64,000 nucleotides of DNA from DASQZK01 sp963809925. GTDB lineage: Bacteria; Bacteroidota; Bacteroidia; Bacteroidales; GCA-2748055. A model generated the notes under the pieces. It made no database searches and was not told where the DNA came from. It saw only the letters and a program-made list of their open reading frames with translations. Made by a program: the position numbers and the translations under genes. Below are positions 53,352 through 63,099 of the stretch, piece by piece. The DNA lies in assembly GCA_963809925.1 (NCBI GenBank), contig CAWELH010000004.1, positions 434,001 to 498,000 of the forward strand. The letters are read 5' to 3'. Each line of letters opens with the position of its first letter. Position 1 is the stretch's first letter.

Positions 53352-53588
53352 CAGGCTTCAGGGATAGTTATTGTATCATGAAATTAGTAAAATAAATTGG
53401 AAAAACAAGATCTGCGGTATTCTTGTGCGTAATCTACGGGCAGCAGAAAAATTTCTCGTAAAAAAGCGAAAGACTGTACATATAAATGCAGTACAAGAGG
53501 AGATACCTGACTGAAATCTGAAGCTAACGTGATCGCTGTAGTGAATGATAATTCATCCCCGGAATATAAGACTGAGCTATTGGTAACG

Positions 53589-53621
53589 AAAAAAGGTACT
53601 TCCCACGGGAAGCACCTTTTT
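53589..53621 (-). terminator. Terminator after gapA
   Basis: AAAAGGT-A-CTTCCC and GGGAAG-C-ACCTTTT form a long stem with one mismatch and a 2-nt loop, flanked by T runs on both strands, so it can work in both directions. It lies about 55 bp after the gapA stop. Confidence 0.88.
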
Positions 53622-53674
53622 CAGAATATTTATGTAAAACTTTATCGGACAAATGAAGCGTGCCCTGAGGGAAA

Positions 53675-54682
53675 TTATTTTACAGTGTTCATGTAAGCAA
53701 TGAGGTCAACGATTTTGTTGGAATAACCCCATTCATTGTCATACCAGGAAACGACTTTAACAAAATAGTCATTCAGTGAAATACCGGCACCGGCATCAAA
53801 AATGGATGTCCTGGGATCCGTATTGAAATCACTGGATACAACATTATCTTCCGTATATCCGAGGATGCCTTTCAGTTCACCTTCAGATGCAGCCTTCATG
53901 GCTTTCTTAATATCCTCATAGGATGCGGCTTTTTCAAGTCTGCAGGTAAGATCTACTACTGAAACATTGAGAGTAGGTACACGGAAAGCCATACCGGTCA
54001 GTTTGCCGTTAAGTTCCGGGATTACCTTTCCAACAGCTTTCGCAGCACCGGTTGACGAAGGAATAATATTTCCAGCAGCTGCACGACCACCTCTCCAGTC
54101 CTTATTGGAAGGACTGTCAACGGTTTTCTGTGTAGCGGTAGTGGCATGAACGGTGGTCATCAGACCTTCAACAATGCCGAAATTATCGTTGAGGACTTTT
54201 GCGATAGGAGCGAGGCAATTGGTTGTGCAGGATGCATTCGACACAACCTGCATATCAGCCGTGTACTTTTTGTTGTTTACACCCATAACAAACATTGGCG
54301 TATCATCTTTTGAAGGGGCTGACATAACCACTCTTTTTGCTCCGGCCGTGATATGTCCCTGGGCTTTTTCCTTGGTCAGGAATAAACCGGTTGATTCAAT
54401 GACGTATTCCGCACCGACTTCATTCCATTTAAGGTTTGCGGGATTGGGCTCAGAAGTTACTCTGATTTCATTGCCGTTAACAATCATTTTTCCATTGCTG
54501 ATCTCGATTGTACCGTCAAAACGCCCATGTACCGTATCGTAACGGAGCATGTAAGCCATATAGTCAACATCGATAAGATCATTAATCCCGACGATCTGAA
54601 TATCATTTCTCTTCATTGCTGCCCTGAAAGCAAGTCTTCCGATTCTACCAAAGCCGTTAATTCCAACTTTTATTTTAGCCAT
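53675..54682 (-). CDS. gapA: Glyceraldehyde-3-phosphate dehydrogenase, type I
   Basis: A 335-aa enzyme. The NAD-binding loop is I-N-G-F-G-R-I-G-R-L-A at residues 8-18, and G-I-N-D-L has the Asp that favours NAD over NADP. The active-site Cys is C152 in S-N-A-S-C-T-T-N-C-L-A-P. H-A-T-T-A-T-Q-K-T-V-D-S-P-S follows with the catalytic His region, then W-Y-D-N-E-W-G-Y-S. It carries out the oxidative step of glycolysis and its reverse. It is monocistronic, with its own promoter and terminator. Confidence 0.98.
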   Translation of the reverse strand: MAKIKVGINGFGRIGRLAFRAAMKRNDIQIVGINDLIDVDYMAYMLRYDTVHGRFDGTIEISNGKMIVNGNEIRVTSEPNPANLKWNEVGAEYVIESTGLFLTKEKAQGHITAGAKRVVMSAPSKDDTPMFVMGVNNKKYTADMQVVSNASCTTNCLAPIAKVLNDNFGIVEGLMTTVHATTATQKTVDSPSNKDWRGGRAAAGNIIPSSTGAAKAVGKVIPELNGKLTGMAFRVPTLNVSVVDLTCRLEKAASYEDIKKAMKAASEGELKGILGYTEDNVVSSDFNTDPRTSIFDAGAGISLNDYFVKVVSWYDNEWGYSNKIVDLIAYMNTVK

Positions 54683-54747
54683 AGCTTTAAAAATTTATGT
54701 ATTATGTTAATTGAATGAATAGTTATTGTTTTTTTTATAACAGAGTG

Positions 54748-54779
54748 CAAAATTATATATAAAAATCAAATCCTACAAA
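54748..54779 (-). promoter_or_regulatory. gapA promoter (TTTG-N20-TAATTTTG)
   Basis: On the minus strand TTTG (54779-54776) and TAATTTTG (54755-54748), an exact TAnnTTTG, are 20 nt apart. The predicted leader is about 59 nt. This is the best full-consensus promoter in the window. Confidence 0.75.
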
Positions 54780-55229
54780 AATTTGCATACTTAGAACGTT
54801 AAGCGTATATTAAGTTTTAACTCACAACCTGCAAATGATAATTAATGCAGATATCTCCATCCGGATGGTGGCGCAGGAGTCAAAATTCCTGCAGATAAGA
54901 TTTATCTGGTCTCAAAGAATACGTTTGTCAGGTTTTTCTGAAAGTCTTTCATCACGCATCCCGCTGTTGTTAAAGAACAAAGCACCAATTCAGTGATCCT
55001 GGTATATCCTGGCTTTTGAGTAAAATCTTCCTTCACCTCCGGCTTGGCAAAAGTACTAATTTCATTTTAAAAAACCGCTAAACCACTCAGAGGTTGTGCT
55101 GATGTGTACAGTCGTTCGGGCAGTAACGGCAAGGTGGCCCGGCTCAACAAGTTGCCGGATTCATGATTTTAGGCATGCGGATATGGCGGAAGAAAACGAA
55201 AATGCAGATGGGTTTGAGGTTGTTGCGAT
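54780..55229. other. Intergenic region upstream of gapA
   Basis: 450 bp without a supported gene. A GCAGGA/TCCTGC inverted repeat near 54872-54892 was noted. A 44-codon frame at 55102-55236 has no recognisable features and is left uncalled. Confidence 0.5.
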
Positions 55230-56087
55230 TCAATAATTCGACTGGCTTTGGCTGGCTTTTTTGTTCTGTCGACGTATTTTCTGTTGTTTACGCTCTTCCT
55301 TGAACTTATCTAACCAGGTGTCTTTGCGGGCGGCATCACTCATATCGATCACGGTGCCGAACCTGTAACCCACGAATAGGTTCATAAAATAGAAATTATT
55401 AAGCTCGGTAGCCATGATGGGGATCTTTTTTGGGAAGACGTCCATTTCAAGACCCACTTCGATCGCATGGACGGTAATATCCATACGAGAATATTCAAAC
55501 GTGAAACCGATTCGCGCCGAGGCTCCGGGAACAAATTTAGTTTCTCTTACGCCTTCAAAAAATGAAGCCTTGCCAAGAATCTGCGTCTGATGAATGGATG
55601 GATCAAATTTTACAATCTTGGTATCGGTTTCAGTAACATTGCTCGAGTATAGAACCTGGTAATAAATGGGTTTTAACAATCCAAGTGTTGGCCCGACATT
55701 GTAAAAATAGCGGATGGAAATACCTCCGGCGTCATTTTTTCGGAAAAGTTCACTCTGCTTACCGTACTGAGCTTTCAGTTCAAAAAATGAATTTTTCTTT
55801 CCGAACACAAAACTTTTGTTGGAATAATATCCGTTGGTGATCTTATATTCCTTGGGATTTTTCACATTCATGACGGCAGCCCGGTACAAGATGTGATTTC
55901 TGGCATTGATCCTTTTTGCGTATTCAAAATCACCACCCAATCCGTTTGAATTGAGGAAAGCACCAAAGGTCTTCTCATTACGCAAAAGAATCTTTGGCTG
56001 TTCATCAATATCACCCTGTGAAAATAAACAAGGCCAATTCACAAACAGAAACAGAATTACAGGAACAGCAGAAATGATCCTTTTCAT
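55230..56087 (-). CDS. Conserved secreted beta-barrel-like protein
   Basis: A 285-aa protein with a signal peptide (to about L-F-S-Q-G, residue 25). Strands such as F-G-A-F-L-N-S-N-G-L-G-G-D-F-E-Y-A, H-I-L-Y-R-A-A-V-M-N and F-M-N-L-F-V-G-Y-R-F-G-T follow, which suggests an outer-membrane barrel. The C-terminal tail is strongly basic (K-F-K-E-E-R-K-Q-Q-K-I-R-R-Q-N-K-K) and ends in an S-Q-S-Q low-complexity stretch. It resembles uncharacterised proteins widespread in Bacteroidota. The gene upstream on the same strand encodes a small lipoprotein. Confidence 0.65.
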   Translation of the reverse strand: MKRIISAVPVILFLFVNWPCLFSQGDIDEQPKILLRNEKTFGAFLNSNGLGGDFEYAKRINARNHILYRAAVMNVKNPKEYKITNGYYSNKSFVFGKKNSFFELKAQYGKQSELFRKNDAGGISIRYFYNVGPTLGLLKPIYYQVLYSSNVTETDTKIVKFDPSIHQTQILGKASFFEGVRETKFVPGASARIGFTFEYSRMDITVHAIEVGLEMDVFPKKIPIMATELNNFYFMNLFVGYRFGTVIDMSDAARKDTWLDKFKEERKQQKIRRQNKKASQSQSNY

Positions 56088-56231
56088 TTTTCAACTCCTT
56101 CCCGGTAACTTTTTCTCATAATAACGGAAAAGGTCCTCAGTAAATAAACGGAGATTGCAGATAAATGCCGGGTTGGGTCCGGGATTCTCTGCAATCGGAT
56201 ATTGAAAAAACGTTCCTGATCATCAAATTGT

Positions 56232-56363
56232 TCAGGAAGCAGGATTTTCTGATTGTTCAGTATTGCTGTTCTGGCTGTAGGCCGGACACACTTTCCTGTT
56301 ACATGACGACAAAAGGACACCGAGTACAAAAACGACAGCGAGTAGATACGTTAATTTTTTCAT
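56232..56363 (-). CDS. Small lipoprotein (43 aa)
   Basis: The ATG at 56363 gives M-K-K-L-T-Y-L-L-A-V-V-F-V-L-G-V, then the lipobox L-L-S-S-C and only about 23 mature residues, starting C-N-R-K-V-C-P-A-Y-S. A short lipoprotein with this C-x-R-K-V-C-P-A-Y motif is seen in other Bacteroidota as far as I recall. The open frame extends 21 codons further upstream, but that stretch lacks a signal and is not used. The function is unknown. Confidence 0.6.
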   Translation of the reverse strand: MKKLTYLLAVVFVLGVLLSSCNRKVCPAYSQNSNTEQSENPAS

Positions 56364-56544
56364 TGACCTATTTTCTTGTTTACAGACTATTAACGATGAT
56401 TTGTCAAGAATGGTTGCAATATACAAAAATTAAATTGCAAAAAAATCAAATTGTCTGTAATCAAAAACGAGGCTTTTCGTGATTTATTTTATAAAAATCC
56501 ATGAAGTTAACATGCTGACAACCGGACTTATATCGGCTATGCAG

Positions 56545-59500
56545 CTATGGCTGCAACACAGGAAGCCTGCCTGGCGTCCATGGTATTGCGGCCTTATCCA
56601 TGGCTTTTTCCAGTGTTTCGATCTCAGCGAGTATGTTCTTCACTTTCTCAAGTACGGGTGGAAATTCTTCAGAGAGGATAGCGAAATCTTCCTTCATCGT
56701 TGAAGTAACTCCGGAAGTAGTTCCCAAAAGATTCTCAATTATTGCACCGAGCCGGTTGTTAAGTGGTACAGGCATCGGAGGAAGTTCTTCCTCACTGGCT
56801 TTGGCTTCAGGTCCGTCGAATAAGTATAGGACTTCCTTTAGCTCCGTCTCAATCGTCATCGCTTTGGCTAGCAACTCCATACTGCCGTTCGATGTCTGCA
56901 GCAAAGTTTGTTCAATTTTGCCGATCTTATCGATATTGTCCTCAACAATGCTATACGTGCCCCTCATGGTGCGTACAAGATTTTTAACTTTTCCGGCAAA
57001 AGCTGCAGTAACTTCACGGGTTTCTCTCGGCAGTGTACTGTTATTCAAGAGTTCCGTCTGAAATTCAACGGGCTGGGCAAGACTTATTACTTCACCCCGT
57101 ACCACCATGTCAAGCTTCACCTTGTATTTGCCGGGGACCGCAAGATATGAAGAAGAAGGTTTCGACAGCGGATCGAAGGTTTTCTTCACCATCCTCACAG
57201 GAAAAGGGCTGTCGTACCGTAGGTCCCAGTTTACAGTTCCGATACCCTCTGATGGTTTGGCAGTGATTTTTCGTACCATTTCGCCACCTTCATCCTGGAC
57301 TGTAAACACAAGGTATGGAGGGATCTCATTCTTTTCCTTCCTGAGTTGGTCCATATCCGGCTGAGGTATTGGCTTTTTTTCCTTGAATAGTTCTTTTTCC
57401 TTTTCATGCCTCTGGGCCTCAAGGGTTTTAGGAACCTCTTTCAGGTAGTAGGTAAAGATGGCTCCAAATGGTGGATTCGGTGCATGAAATAGAGAGGCGC
57501 CCTGTCCATATTTACCGATAGTCTGGATATACATATTGGCCGTTGGAATGCTGAAAAGATGAGCTTTTGCATCCAGAATGGATCGGTTATCGGCAAGCTC
57601 ACGTAGTGCTGTATAATCATCGAGGATATAAATTCCTCTTCCGAAGGAGCCAAGGATCAGCGCATTTTCTCTTTTCTGGATATTTATGTCCAGAATGGCG
57701 ATAGAAGGGATTCCTGACTTTAGCTGTACCCATTCGCCGCCGCCGTCGATAGAAAAGAAGGCACCAAATTCTGTTCCTGCAAATAGCAGGCTCTTGTTTT
57801 TGAAATCCTGTGCCAGCGTGTGTACTGTGCCGTTCACGGGGAGATTAGAGGAAACGGAGGTCCATGTTTTTCCTTTATCGCTGCTTTTAAGGATATAGGG
57901 TTTGAAATCATCCCGCTTCCGGTTATCGAATGATGCATATACCACATTCTCATCAAATCCGGAAGGCATGATATCACTGACATAGGTATTCTCCGGCACA
58001 CCGGGGAACGATTTGGTCTGGCGCCAAGTCTTGCCGCCGTCTTCCGTCACAGAGATGACACCATCATCTGTTCCTGCATACAGCAGATCCTCCATCACAG
58101 GTGACTCAGCAAGGGAAACTGCCGTTCCATAAAGGCTGGTCGACACATCTTTTGATACGGCATCGATACTCCAGTAATGCCCCATGACCGGCCATGTATT
58201 CCTGTCGGTCTGTGCTGTGATATCATCACTGATGACCTTCCATGTCGATCCCCGGTCGTCCGACCTGAAGATATAATTTGCACCCATATATATCCTTGTA
58301 TTGGAATGCGGGCTAACAATCAGCGGTGTATTCCAGTTCCATTTGTATGTTTTCTCTCCCTTGCCGGGCTGCGGTTTGATATTTACGGTTTCCTCCGATT
58401 TCTTGTCAAAGCGATAAACATTCCCATATTGGTATTCGCAGTATATGATATCGGGATCCCTGGGATCAACCTGTACCCAGAAACCGTCACCGCCCAGTAT
58501 GGCGTGCCATTCTTCACTGGTTACACCATCCTTACTAATATTCCTTGAAGGACCTCCAAAAGTATTGTTATCCTGTGTTCCACCATATACATTATAGAAA
58601 GGCTGGGCATCGTCAGCATCTACACGGTAGAACTGGGTGACAGGGAGATTACTTTTAAAAAGCCATTGTTGGCCACCGTCAAAAGACTCATATACTCCTC
58701 CGTCGCCGCCGATATATATATGTTTTGTATCGGACGGATCAATCCAGAGTGCATGGTCATCAACATGACGGTTTTCATTTCCGAGAGGTGCCCATGTTTT
58801 TCCGCCATCAAGTGTAACCTGGGTATATGTTTCTACGGAATACACCTTATCCACATCGATCGGGTCACAGTATATCTCGTTGTAATACTGGCCGCTGGAT
58901 GTATGGTCGCTCATTTTTTCCCATGTCTCACCGCGATCGGATGAGCGGAAGAAGCCTCCCTTGTCCATCGCAGCTTCAACGATGAGGTACAATACATCAT
59001 GATTGGCGGGTGAAATTGCAATGCCCATACCGCCAAGATCAACTTCCGGCAGGCCTTTCATGATCTTCCGCCAGGTTTTGCCGTTATCGCTCGATTTGTA
59101 TACCGCTGATTCCGGGCCACCACCGATCTTGGTATAAACATGCCTTCGACGTTGTTCTGATGTGGCATATAATATATTATGGTCAGCCGGATCTATTACC
59201 ACATTGTTAACACCGGTGTTCTCACTGATCTCGAGGACTTTAATCCAGGTTTTGCCGCCATCTGTCGTCTTGTATAGTCCCCGGTCACCACCCGGTCCCC
59301 AAACCGAACCCTCAGCAGCAACAAATACAATATCAGGATTTTCCGGATCGACAACGATACCACCGATCTGCCGGCTGTCCTTCAATCCCATATTTTCCCA
59401 GTTCTCACCGCCGTCAATAGATTTATAAACTCCATCACCATAACCGAGTACGCGCTGATGATTGTTCTCTCCTGTACCAACCCATACTACATTGTGATTT

Positions 59501-59838
59501 GTTGGATCCATCGTGACAACGCCAATGGAATAGGATGCATTTTTATCAAAAACGGGCGTAAAGGTAGTGCCGTTATTCTCTGTCTTCCATACATGCCCCG
59601 ATGCCACGGCAACGTAATATTCAGAATGCCTGGCCGGATTAAAGGCAAAATCGGCAATCCGGCCTGAAGTAAAAGCCGGGCCGATACTCCTGAATGTTAG
59701 CCCAGAGAATGTCTTACTCTTGAGTGTATCTTTTTCCTGTGTTGTGGGTTTTCTATCTGCTTTAACCAGGGGGGGCAGACCTAAGAATATGAAAATACTA
59801 AATAGTACAGCAAGGAACTGAATTTTTCTGAATGTCAT
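56545..59838 (-). CDS. Secreted VPS10/BNR-repeat propeller protein
   Basis: A 1097-aa protein with a signal peptide (M-T-F-R-K-I-Q-F-L-A-V-L-F, cleaved near V-K-A-D). Many Asp-box motifs (S-x-D-x-G-x-T-W) are visible: S-I-D-G-G-E-N-W, T-T-D-G-G-K-T-W, S-S-D-N-G-K-T-W, S-S-D-R-G-E-T-W, T-L-D-G-G-K-T-W, S-D-D-R-G-S-T-W, T-E-D-G-G-K-T-W and S-S-D-K-G-K-T-W. They make one or two sortilin-like beta-propellers over residues 50-750. The C-terminal 330 residues include a beta domain and a helical stretch. Often annotated as glycosyl hydrolase, but no hydrolase active site is evident. A secreted binding or chaperone-like role is equally possible. Confidence 0.85.
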   Translation of the reverse strand: MTFRKIQFLAVLFSIFIFLGLPPLVKADRKPTTQEKDTLKSKTFSGLTFRSIGPAFTSGRIADFAFNPARHSEYYVAVASGHVWKTENNGTTFTPVFDKNASYSIGVVTMDPTNHNVVWVGTGENNHQRVLGYGDGVYKSIDGGENWENMGLKDSRQIGGIVVDPENPDIVFVAAEGSVWGPGGDRGLYKTTDGGKTWIKVLEISENTGVNNVVIDPADHNILYATSEQRRRHVYTKIGGGPESAVYKSSDNGKTWRKIMKGLPEVDLGGMGIAISPANHDVLYLIVEAAMDKGGFFRSSDRGETWEKMSDHTSSGQYYNEIYCDPIDVDKVYSVETYTQVTLDGGKTWAPLGNENRHVDDHALWIDPSDTKHIYIGGDGGVYESFDGGQQWLFKSNLPVTQFYRVDADDAQPFYNVYGGTQDNNTFGGPSRNISKDGVTSEEWHAILGGDGFWVQVDPRDPDIIYCEYQYGNVYRFDKKSEETVNIKPQPGKGEKTYKWNWNTPLIVSPHSNTRIYMGANYIFRSDDRGSTWKVISDDITAQTDRNTWPVMGHYWSIDAVSKDVSTSLYGTAVSLAESPVMEDLLYAGTDDGVISVTEDGGKTWRQTKSFPGVPENTYVSDIMPSGFDENVVYASFDNRKRDDFKPYILKSSDKGKTWTSVSSNLPVNGTVHTLAQDFKNKSLLFAGTEFGAFFSIDGGGEWVQLKSGIPSIAILDINIQKRENALILGSFGRGIYILDDYTALRELADNRSILDAKAHLFSIPTANMYIQTIGKYGQGASLFHAPNPPFGAIFTYYLKEVPKTLEAQRHEKEKELFKEKKPIPQPDMDQLRKEKNEIPPYLVFTVQDEGGEMVRKITAKPSEGIGTVNWDLRYDSPFPVRMVKKTFDPLSKPSSSYLAVPGKYKVKLDMVVRGEVISLAQPVEFQTELLNNSTLPRETREVTAAFAGKVKNLVRTMRGTYSIVEDNIDKIGKIEQTLLQTSNGSMELLAKAMTIETELKEVLYLFDGPEAKASEEELPPMPVPLNNRLGAIIENLLGTTSGVTSTMKEDFAILSEEFPPVLEKVKNILAEIETLEKAMDKAAIPWTPGRLPVLQP

Positions 59839-60124
59839 GACTGAGATAGTTTAGGTTATTTTTCCGGCGGGATCAAATTACATAACTTTTAATAAATTAT
59901 ACTGCATTTTGAATGTGTTATGAAGGATGATCCGAAAATTTGTATCAATTACACAATTTATATATACCGACAATAACATGAAAGAGCGAATTCCGTTCAT
60001 CAGAGATGAAAAAAAGTCGCCTGGAGTATCCTTTTAGAATAATGGCGGACCAGCACCTTTCAATTTGCGATCTGTCAACAAAAATTTATGAAGTGGGCAT
60101 AGGAAGGCCTATGGGGTAAAAGGG

Positions 60125-60132
60125 TAACTTTG
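60125..60132 (+). promoter_or_regulatory. -7 element (TAACTTTG) for the nitroreductase gene
   Basis: An exact TAnnTTTG 64 bp before the ATG at 60196. No -33 TTTG at normal spacing. The rest of the 59839-60195 gap shows no gene. Confidence 0.4.
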
Positions 60133-60195
60133 AAAATTGTTTTCAGGAATTCCCTGTCATTTTTGTATTATTGCAGCTCAATAAATTTATGCATC

Positions 60196-60945
60196 ATGAT
60201 CGATACAATCTTTAAACACCGTTCCATCAGAAAGTATAAACCTGATCCGGTCCCGCCGGAAATTCTGGACCGGATCCTGGAAGCCGGGTCAAAAGCATCC
60301 ACTACAGGTAATATGCAGGTCTATTCAATGATCGTAACCACCGATACCGAACTTCGCGAAAAACTATGCGATGTTCATTTCGGACAGGAAATGGTCAGGG
60401 AAGCCCCCGTACATATTACCTTCTGTGCTGATTTTAATCGCTTTAATAAGTGGTGTCTTCAAAACAGAGCCGTACCGGGATATGATAATTTTCTGTCATT
60501 TTTTACCGGGGCTGTCGATGCCTTGATTGCTGCACAGAATGTGGCCCTGGAAGCGGAAGCTCACGGACTGGGGATATGCTATCTCGGTACGGCTACATAT
60601 AATGCGGATAAGATCATTGATATCCTTGACCTTCCCCCAGCCGTTGTGCCGGTAGCTGCCATCGTCCTTGGCTATCCCGGAAATGAGCCCGGATTGACAC
60701 CAAGGTTACCGGCGAGAGCCGTTGTACATCATGAGAAATACCAGGATTTCAACGAGAAGGACATTGAAAGTATATACAAGGAAAGGGATACCTCGGATGA
60801 AACTGCCGATCTCATCAGATTAAATCAGAAAGAATCCCTTGCACAAATTTTCACGGAAAACAGGTATACGAAAAAGGATAATGTGTTTTTCTCCCGTAAA
60901 TTCATGAATGTTATTGATAAACAGGGATTTATGAATAATGATTGA
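60196..60945 (+). CDS. Nitroreductase-family NAD(P)H:FMN oxidoreductase
   Basis: The ATG at 60196 (M-I-D-T-I-F-K-H-R-S-I-R-K-Y) is chosen; the open frame extends upstream only through a TTG. The 249-aa protein has the FMN phosphate site H-R-S-I-R-K-Y at residues 8-14, S-K-A-S-T-T-G-N-M-Q near 35, and A-H-G-L-G-I-C-Y-L-G-T near 115. Length and C-terminal extension fit the NfsA/flavin reductase P branch. It transfers electrons from NAD(P)H to quinones, nitro compounds or flavin. The substrate is unknown. Confidence 0.9.
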   Translation: MIDTIFKHRSIRKYKPDPVPPEILDRILEAGSKASTTGNMQVYSMIVTTDTELREKLCDVHFGQEMVREAPVHITFCADFNRFNKWCLQNRAVPGYDNFLSFFTGAVDALIAAQNVALEAEAHGLGICYLGTATYNADKIIDILDLPPAVVPVAAIVLGYPGNEPGLTPRLPARAVVHHEKYQDFNEKDIESIYKERDTSDETADLIRLNQKESLAQIFTENRYTKKDNVFFSRKFMNVIDKQGFMNND

Positions 60946-61014
60946 TGAGTTTCGTTCTTCCGTTTTCTCTTAACGTAGAAGCGTCTCAACGATAAAAGCG
61001 TGGGTTACAAATTT

Positions 61015-62094
61015 TTACGATTTAACTTCAAAATCAATCCCCAGGATTGTGGCAATTTCCTTCATTTCTTTTGCAACAGGCGGGATAATGCTTATGCCTT
61101 CTTTCCGGATTTTCTCTTCCTTTCTACGTTCCAGTTCACCCGGGATCAGTACTTCGGTCTGGCCTGGTGCGACTTTAGCATTTTTAAATGTTTCAATCCA
61201 CTCATCCATAGACGCTTTAAAATCTTCTGCAGGACGAAAGGCATCGATTCTCATGGCACCGAAAAAATGCCCTGTGCCTTCACCCGTTTTCTTTTCTAGC
61301 ACAGGAAGATATGCCACGGATGGAGGAACGAATGGCCCGAAGTTGGCACCCGATAACACGGCAGAGAAAATATCGACCACGGAGGCCATACAATAACCTT
61401 TATGGCTGCCATGTTCATAGTCGCTGCCAAGGGTAAGCATTGAACCGCCTTTCTGAAGGATATCGGGATCGTCGGAAGGATTTCCGTCCTTGTCCTGAAC
61501 ATATCCATAGGGTACTTTTTCACCTTTTTTTCCTGCTACAGCCAGTTTTCCCCTGGCAATGGGTGTGGTGGCAAAATCAGCCACGAATGGCGGATATTTA
61601 CCTGCAGGAACCGCAACTGCAATTGGATTGGTACCCAGGAGGCGGGACAGCGAAAATGTGGGTGCTACGAGAGGATTCGCATTGGTCATGGTCATCCCGA
61701 TCATATCATGTTTCAGTGCCATCATGGCATAATAGCCTGCGATGCCGAAGTGGTTTGAATTCCTCGTGGAAACCCAGCCGGAACCGGCTTTCTCAGCCTT
61801 TTCGATAGCGATTTCCATAGAACGGACAGAAGCAATCATGCCAATCGCACCGTCACCGTCAACCACCGCTGTACTTGGCGATTCGTGGACAATCTTTATG
61901 TTGGGCCGCACATTGATCCTTCCTGCCTGCCACAACTGGAAATAATCCTTGATCCTGATCATCCCGTGAGATGAAAGTCCCCGTAATTCGGCGGCCAGGA
62001 AAACATCGGAAGCTGCAATCGCATCTTCACGGCTGCACCCCATCTTAACAAAAACCTCCCTGGTAAAATCTTCCAGATATTCGTATGTATACAT
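61015..62094 (-). CDS. Ldh-family malate/L-lactate (2-oxoacid) dehydrogenase
   Basis: The ATG at 62094 is used; the longer frame starts at a TTG. The 359-aa protein belongs to the YlbC/Mdh 'Ldh_2' family, with no relation to classic Rossmann LDH: E-L-R-G-L-S-S-H-G-M-I-R near 42 (substrate Arg and His), S-N-H-F-G-I-A-G-Y-Y near 117 (catalytic His), T-N-P-I-A-V-A-V-P near 160, and H-K-G-Y-C-M-A near 235. It reduces a 2-oxo acid such as oxaloacetate, pyruvate or sulfopyruvate with NAD(P)H. Confidence 0.9.
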   Translation of the reverse strand: MYTYEYLEDFTREVFVKMGCSREDAIAASDVFLAAELRGLSSHGMIRIKDYFQLWQAGRINVRPNIKIVHESPSTAVVDGDGAIGMIASVRSMEIAIEKAEKAGSGWVSTRNSNHFGIAGYYAMMALKHDMIGMTMTNANPLVAPTFSLSRLLGTNPIAVAVPAGKYPPFVADFATTPIARGKLAVAGKKGEKVPYGYVQDKDGNPSDDPDILQKGGSMLTLGSDYEHGSHKGYCMASVVDIFSAVLSGANFGPFVPPSVAYLPVLEKKTGEGTGHFFGAMRIDAFRPAEDFKASMDEWIETFKNAKVAPGQTEVLIPGELERRKEEKIRKEGISIIPPVAKEMKEIATILGIDFEVKS

Positions 62095-62165
62095 TTCCTG
62101 AGTTTTAAATTTCAACAAAAATAACGCTTTTAACTTGCTGTCAAAAAAGAATGATGTACGGTGGA

Positions 62166-62217
62166 TAAAAAACAGGGGAATTATTTCCTTTCATACCTGA
62201 CAGGTATGATTTCCCCG
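62166..62217 (-). terminator. Terminator after the SDR gene
   Basis: An inner perfect stem CATACCTG/CAGGTATG lies within an outer GGGGAA/TTTCCCC pairing. On the minus strand it is followed by GTTTTTTATCC. It separates the SDR from the downstream dehydrogenase gene. Confidence 0.75.
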
Positions 62218-62228
62218 TTTTAACGGTA

Positions 62229-62993
62229 CTAGTTGTTATTCCTTGCAATAATAGTGGCACTTGCCTGCGCTGTCGGCATAATCAGAAGGTCATTGATATT
62301 AACATGAGCCGGTCGTGTTACGGCAAACAGGATGGCTTCTGCAATATCCTCAGCATACAGGGGGGTAAGGTCTTTGTATACGTTTGCAGCCCTGGTACTG
62401 TCGCCTTTGAATCTAACCGTGGAGAATTCCGTATCAACGAGACCCGGCGCAATGTTCGTAACCTTAATGCGATGTTTAAGCAGATCGATACGCATTGCCT
62501 GGGAAAGTGCATCAACAGCGTATTTTGTAGCACAATAAACATTACCGTTCTCGTAGACTTCCTTTCCTGCAATGGAGGAAAGATTAATGATATGTCCGGT
62601 TTCGCGGGCAACCATTAACGGGGTGATCTCCCTGGTTATGTATAAGAGGCCTTTAATGTTCGTATCGATCATCCTTTCCCAATCGTCCACAACTCCATTG
62701 TCGATGTGTGAGAGTCCAACGGCAAGCCCGGCATTGTTGACCAGTACATCGATGTTTCTCCACTTGCCTTCGAGTGATGAAACGGCTTTTTTTACTTCAT
62801 CCTGTAACCTGACATCGAAATGCAAACTGAGAACATCAGCGTCTGAGACCGACCTGATCTTTTTTTCCAGTTCGTTCAGTCTGTCTTTCCTTCTTCCCGT
62901 TATAACGATATCATAATTGCTGGCAGAAAGGAGCAGAGCTGTCGCCTTTCCGATCCCCGCCGTTGCGCCTGTAATGAATGCAATTTTCTTCAT
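62229..62993 (-). CDS. Short-chain dehydrogenase/reductase (YdfG type)
   Basis: The ATG at 62993 (M-K-K-I-A-F-I-T-G-A-T-A-G-I-G-K-A) is supported by a -7 element at 63010-63017, which puts the transcription start after the alternative ATG at 63008. The 254-aa protein has T-G-A-T-A-G-I-G-K (cofactor), T-G-R-R-K-D-R-L (Arg favours NADPH), V-N-N-A-G-L-A-V-G near 90, and the catalytic Ser in I-N-L-S-S-I-A and Y-C-A-T-K pair near 140-160. It resembles YdfG-like 3-hydroxy acid dehydrogenases. The substrate is not known. Confidence 0.92.
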   Translation of the reverse strand: MKKIAFITGATAGIGKATALLLSASNYDIVITGRRKDRLNELEKKIRSVSDADVLSLHFDVRLQDEVKKAVSSLEGKWRNIDVLVNNAGLAVGLSHIDNGVVDDWERMIDTNIKGLLYITREITPLMVARETGHIINLSSIAGKEVYENGNVYCATKYAVDALSQAMRIDLLKHRIKVTNIAPGLVDTEFSTVRFKGDSTRAANVYKDLTPLYAEDIAEAILFAVTRPAHVNINDLLIMPTAQASATIIARNNN

Positions 62994-63009
62994 GAGCAGC
63001 TTTTTCAAT

Positions 63010-63017
63010 CAAAGGTA
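63010..63017 (-). promoter_or_regulatory. -7 element (TACCTTTG) for the SDR gene
   Basis: An exact TAnnTTTG on the minus strand, 17 bp before the chosen ATG. The spacing to the next TTTG (12 nt) is too short for a -33. Confidence 0.4.
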
Positions 63018-63099
63018 ATATCTTCAGACCAAAATCCGAGGCAGAATTCACCTCAGAATAATTAAATGTGTATTTTCGCAAGGCAAAAACCGAAAAAAA

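Noticed and set aside
55102..55236. 44-codon open frame (M-C-T-V-V-R-A...) upstream of the barrel gene at 55230
   Set aside because: No signal peptide, motif, or promoter; length is within chance expectation.
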